Source: an uncultured Chloroflexota bacterium
GTDB taxonomy: Bacteria > Chloroflexota > Limnocylindria > Limnocylindrales > Limnocylindraceae
Assembly: GCA_903944295.1 (NCBI GenBank)
Contig: CAJARA010000060.1
Coordinates: forward strand, 1 to 8,999
Direction: 5' to 3'
DNA: 8,999 nucleotides
The notes under the pieces are model-generated. The model saw nothing but the letters and a program-made list of their open reading frames with translations, was not told the origin of the DNA and did not search any database. Shown piece by piece: positions 7,284 to 8,999 of the stretch (positions are counted from its first letter, which is position 1; the number at the start of each line of letters is the position of its first letter). The position numbers were made by a program, and so were the translations under genes.

Positions 7284-7652
7284 TTAGCCTGAGAGGCCGT
7301 CCGGCGTTGCGGCGGCGAGTCGTTCAAGTACCTCTTCAACGCGACGCTCTGCACGCTTCAGCCGCTTCCGCGCATCGCGGAACTCAGCATCTTGTTCATC
7401 GTTGAGTGCGCCGATGACACCCTGAATCTGCACCTCACGGTCACCGATCACGCCAACGGCGGTCTCAGCTACTTCTGGCGTTGCAGCGGCACGACGTCCA
7501 GGAGCTGCGGTACGGCCGAGGAGTGCGGCGATTGCGCGCACCGCTTCGATCGGCGCCTCCTCTTCGGACGCGGTTGCGCGCGGGGTACGGAGCGCAGCGT
7601 CAACCGGCGGGAGTACCACCTTGCGTCGCGTGTTCTGCAGTTCGTCGCTCAT
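7284..7652 (-). CDS. Hypothetical protein with charged C-terminal coiled coil
   Basis: This is a 122-residue protein of unknown function on the opposite strand to everything else. The first 60 or so residues are low-complexity, rich in Ala, Pro, Arg and Glu, and probably disordered. A short hydrophobic stretch, ETAVGVIGDREVQIQGVIGAL, leads into a highly charged run (about residues 84-115) with heptad-like spacing of Leu, Val and Ala, consistent with an amphipathic helix or coiled coil. No transmembrane segment or signal peptide is seen. The start at 7652 is supported by AAGGAGG on the minus strand at 7656-7662, three bases from the ATG, and the stop is TAA at 7284-7286. The competing plus-strand open frame over the same bases is Cys- and Arg-rich and has no matching start signal. 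The gene converges on the aldehyde dehydrogenase and diverges from the membrane protein gene. I do not recognise a family. Confidence 0.65.
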   Translation of the reverse strand: MSDELQNTRRKVVLPPVDAALRTPRATASEEEAPIEAVRAIAALLGRTAAPGRRAAATPEVAETAVGVIGDREVQIQGVIGALNDEQDAEFRDARKRLKRAERRVEEVLERLAAATPDGLSG

Positions 7653-7655
7653 GCT

Positions 7656-7662
7656 CCTCCTT
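7656..7662 (-). promoter_or_regulatory. Strong Shine-Dalgarno for the minus-strand hypothetical gene
   Basis: AAGGAGG on the minus strand lies three bases upstream of the ATG at 7652. The match to the 16S anti-SD is perfect over seven bases, though the spacing is tight. It supports both the reality of the gene and its start, and contrasts with the SD-less start of the divergent gene. A weak -10 candidate (GAGAAT, minus strand, 7687-7692) lies further upstream. Confidence 0.6.
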
Positions 7663-7688
7663 ACGCCGCACGCTGGGCGGACGGCTAT

Positions 7689-7717
7689 TCTCGCCGATCT
7701 GCGCCGGACTGGCGAGA
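7689..7717. repeat. Perfect 7-bp inverted repeat, 15-bp spacer
   Basis: TCTCGCC at 7689-7695 and GGCGAGA at 7711-7717 are exact reverse complements, with centres 22 bases apart, about two helical turns. They lie in the 100-base divergent region between the hypothetical gene and the membrane protein gene. This geometry could suit a dimeric regulator, but a GC-rich background can produce such pairs by chance. Confidence 0.4.
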
Positions 7718-7732
7718 TCAGGCTCGGCGCAG
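7699..7732. repeat. Perfect 8-bp inverted repeat interleaved with the 7-bp repeat
   Basis: CTGCGCCG at 7699-7706 and CGGCGCAG at 7725-7732 are exact reverse complements with an 18-base spacer. The arms alternate with those of the neighbouring 7-bp repeat. The right arm ends eight bases before the TAGGCT -10 box, so a bound protein could affect the membrane protein promoter. Confidence 0.4.
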
Positions 7733-7737
7733 GCGGG

Positions 7738-7746
7738 TGTTAGGCT
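7738..7746 (+). promoter_or_regulatory. Candidate extended -10 element of a leaderless promoter for the membrane protein gene
   Basis: TGTTAGGCT combines a TGn extension with a TANNNT -10 core (TAGGCT at 7741-7746) ending six bases before ATG 7753. This is the same distance as at the aldehyde dehydrogenase gene. No Shine-Dalgarno sequence precedes the ATG, which fits a leaderless transcript. No clear -35 box is seen, which an extended -10 may not need. Confidence 0.5.
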
Positions 7747-7752
7747 CGCAGC

Positions 7753-8568
7753 ATGTCTGCAGAGAGCGTCGCCCGATCCCTCGCCTTCATCAACTGGGTG
7801 GTGCTTGTCGGCCTCGCGGTTGGCTCGCTGGCCGCCCTCCTCCTGATCACGCACCGTGCCGAGGCGACGCGTGGCTACCGCGGCTTCACCGTCTTCGCCG
7901 CTGGGGGCTGGGCCTTCCTCGCCTGGCTCGCCGACGGAGCGCTCCCGAGCCCAGATGCCGCCGCGCCGATCCACGCCGCTGGCGCAGAGATCGATGCGCT
8001 GCGCCGCGTTCTCCTCGTTCTCGTTGCCTCACTCGCCACACTCTGGATGCTGCGCATTGCGCGCGGTGGTGATGGGCGTCGCGTTGGCGCACTCACCCTT
8101 GCCGCCGGCGTTGCTGTTTTGATCGTTGGTGCGGTTGGCTGGGCGCCAACGCCACTGATCGCCGTCGCACTCCTTGCGCAACTGCTGATCCTCTCCGCGG
8201 TGACGGGGGGCGCCTTCGCCGCAATGATCCTTGCGCACTGGTATCTGGTGACGCCCAAACTTCCTGAGGCGCCACTCCTGCTGCTGAGCCGCGCACTCGG
8301 AATCGGCATCGCCGTGCAGGGCACCCTCTTCCTGATCTGGCAGCTTCTCGGACTCGGCGGCCTTGGCTCCGGCTGGGACTTCTTCGCCATTCTCCGACTC
8401 ACCATCGGCCTGATCTTCCCCGCACTCCTCACCTACGCCGGGTGGCGTACCGCGAAGGCGCGCTCCATGGAGTCTGCGACCGGGCTGCTCTACATCGACC
8501 TCGGCGCCGTAGCCACGGGGACGATCCTTGCGAGCGGCCTCTTCTTCGGTGCGGGGATCTTCGTCTAG
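7753..8568 (+). CDS. Uncharacterised multi-spanning membrane protein
   Basis: This 271-residue protein is dominated by hydrophobic segments at about residues 11-32, 43-62, 86-103, 111-130, 133-160, 175-198, 208-230 and 245-270, giving roughly eight membrane helices; the longest (133-160) may be shorter in reality. There is no cleavable signal peptide; the first helix acts as an anchor. A notable polar motif, AHWYLVTPKLP at 161-171, follows the fifth helix; His162 and Trp163 beside a membrane edge could bind a metal, heme or quinone, but this is speculation. From memory, similar HWYLV.P motifs occur in uncharacterised bacterial membrane proteins, and I cannot name a family. The start ATG 7753 is placed by the upstream leaderless-type promoter. 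The next gene, a molybdopterin synthase fusion, starts three bases after the TAG stop and is probably cotranscribed. Hand counting the first 60 codons gives GC3 near 87 percent. Confidence 0.85.
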   Translation: MSAESVARSLAFINWVVLVGLAVGSLAALLLITHRAEATRGYRGFTVFAAGGWAFLAWLADGALPSPDAAAPIHAAGAEIDALRRVLLVLVASLATLWMLRIARGGDGRRVGALTLAAGVAVLIVGAVGWAPTPLIAVALLAQLLILSAVTGGAFAAMILAHWYLVTPKLPEAPLLLLSRALGIGIAVQGTLFLIWQLLGLGGLGSGWDFFAILRLTIGLIFPALLTYAGWRTAKARSMESATGLLYIDLGAVATGTILASGLFFGAGIFV

Positions 8569-8571
8569 CGC

Positions 8572-8999
8572 ATGCGCATCAACGTTCGCCTTTATGCACT
8601 GCTCCGCTCACGCGAAGGGGCGAGCGTGGTCACGATTGATCTTCCAGAAGAGGCCACCCTTGCAAATCTTGTCGATGAGTTCTTCACTTCACGTCCAACA
8701 CTCTCTGGCCTTCAGCCACACATTCGCATTGGGGTGGACGGCCTCCTAATTGCGAGAGACGCGAACCTCTCGCAGATCCGTGTTTCGGAAGAGAAAGAGT
8801 ACGCACTCCTCCCCCCTGCAAGTGGTGGCGCAGAGCCTCGACTCATCACTCGCATCGTGGCATCACCACTGCGCGATGGAGACATTTCCAGGCTTGTTGC
8901 CGAAGTGGCAACGGACGAAGACGGCGCGGTGGTGATCTTTGTTGGCCGGACAAGGGTGACGGCAGGCACACCAGCACCTGGAGAGGAGTTGGCGGCCGC
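8572..8999 (+). CDS. MoaD-MoaE fusion, molybdopterin synthase (3' end outside window)
   Basis: The frame is open from ATG 8572 to the window end, giving 142 codons with no stop. Residues 1-86 read as MoaD, the small ubiquitin-fold sulfur carrier: INVRLYALLR at the start, a variable middle, and the hallmark C-terminal LLPPASGG with Gly85-Gly86. Residues from about 91 on resemble the start of MoaE, the large catalytic subunit: LITRIVASPL, then GAVVIFVGRTRV at 118-129. Together they would form molybdopterin synthase, which puts two sulfurs on cyclic pyranopterin monophosphate. In separate MoaD the final glycine is thiocarboxylated, so a fused protein needs either cleavage after Gly86 or a free MoaD elsewhere; the M. 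tuberculosis MoaX fusion is known to be processed. The start is three bases after the membrane protein stop with no good Shine-Dalgarno, so reinitiation is likely. Hand-counted GC3 over 100 codons is 55 percent, well below its neighbour. The MoaD call is strong; the MoaE call rests on a partial domain. Confidence 0.85.
   Translation, partial: MRINVRLYALLRSREGASVVTIDLPEEATLANLVDEFFTSRPTLSGLQPHIRIGVDGLLIARDANLSQIRVSEEKEYALLPPASGGAEPRLITRIVASPLRDGDISRLVAEVATDEDGAVVIFVGRTRVTAGTPAPGEELAA

Noticed and set aside
7287..7297. GCCT-GAG-AGGC hairpin between the convergent stops as a terminator
   Set aside because: Only four pairs with a three-base loop and no T-run on either strand, and it lies inside the end of the minus-strand gene.
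7392..8072. 226-residue plus-strand open frame across the hypothetical gene and the start of the membrane protein gene
   Set aside because: It is Arg/Cys/Pro-rich shadow sequence, lacks a ribosome binding site, and overlaps two better-supported genes in other frames.
7875..8432. 185-residue minus-strand open frame opposite the membrane protein
   Set aside because: Ser/Ala/Pro/Arg-rich antisense of hydrophobic codons; no supporting signals.
8992..8999. GCGGCCGC (NotI site) at the exact window end as a cloning junction
   Set aside because: The codons fit the continuing MoaE-like frame in a GC-rich genome; one octamer at an arbitrary edge is not evidence of vector sequence.

Overview
The window is a GC-rich, densely packed bacterial segment. 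It holds most of a branched-chain amino acid biosynthesis operon, followed by an aldehyde dehydrogenase, a small hypothetical gene, a membrane protein and the start of a molybdenum-cofactor gene. Strong GC3 bias, GTG starts, 1-4 base gene overlaps and two promoters that appear to give leaderless mRNAs (TANNNT ending exactly six bases before ATG) suggest Chloroflexota, or less likely Actinobacteriota or Deinococcota. This placement rests on style and gene content only and is low to moderate in confidence.

Bases 1-5794 carry five plus-strand genes that read as one transcription unit: the 3' end of ilvC (ketol-acid reductoisomerase), leuA (2-isopropylmalate synthase), leuB (3-isopropylmalate dehydrogenase), cimA ((R)-citramalate synthase) and pheA (prephenate dehydratase). 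Every junction overlaps (GTGA, GTGA, ATGA, TGATG), so translational coupling is likely. IlvC serves valine, isoleucine and leucine. LeuA commits 2-ketoisovalerate to leucine. CimA condenses pyruvate with acetyl-CoA toward 2-ketobutyrate, giving threonine-independent isoleucine. LeuB performs the oxidative decarboxylation of both the leucine and the citramalate branches. The isomerase subunits leuC and leuD, which both branches need, are not in the window. PheA ties phenylalanine synthesis to the same transcript.

Bases 5795-7277 hold a 46-base spacer with a candidate leaderless promoter and an aldehyde dehydrogenase with all core catalytic residues but no assignable substrate. Bases 7284-7652 hold a convergent minus-strand gene for a 122-residue protein with a charged, probably coiled-coil C-terminus, preceded by a strong Shine-Dalgarno sequence. 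The 100-base divergent region 7653-7752 has two interleaved perfect inverted repeats and a second leaderless-type promoter.

Bases 7753-8568 encode an unrecognised membrane protein with about eight hydrophobic segments. Three bases later, at 8572, an open frame runs off the window. It encodes a MoaD-like domain ending in Gly-Gly, fused to the start of a MoaE-like domain, i.e. a single-chain molybdopterin synthase. Its third-codon-position GC is clearly lower than that of the gene before it. No RNA genes, CRISPR arrays or insertion sequences were seen. The most interesting items are the MoaD-MoaE fusion, the repeated leaderless promoter geometry and the interleaved repeats; nothing here clearly amounts to an undescribed system.
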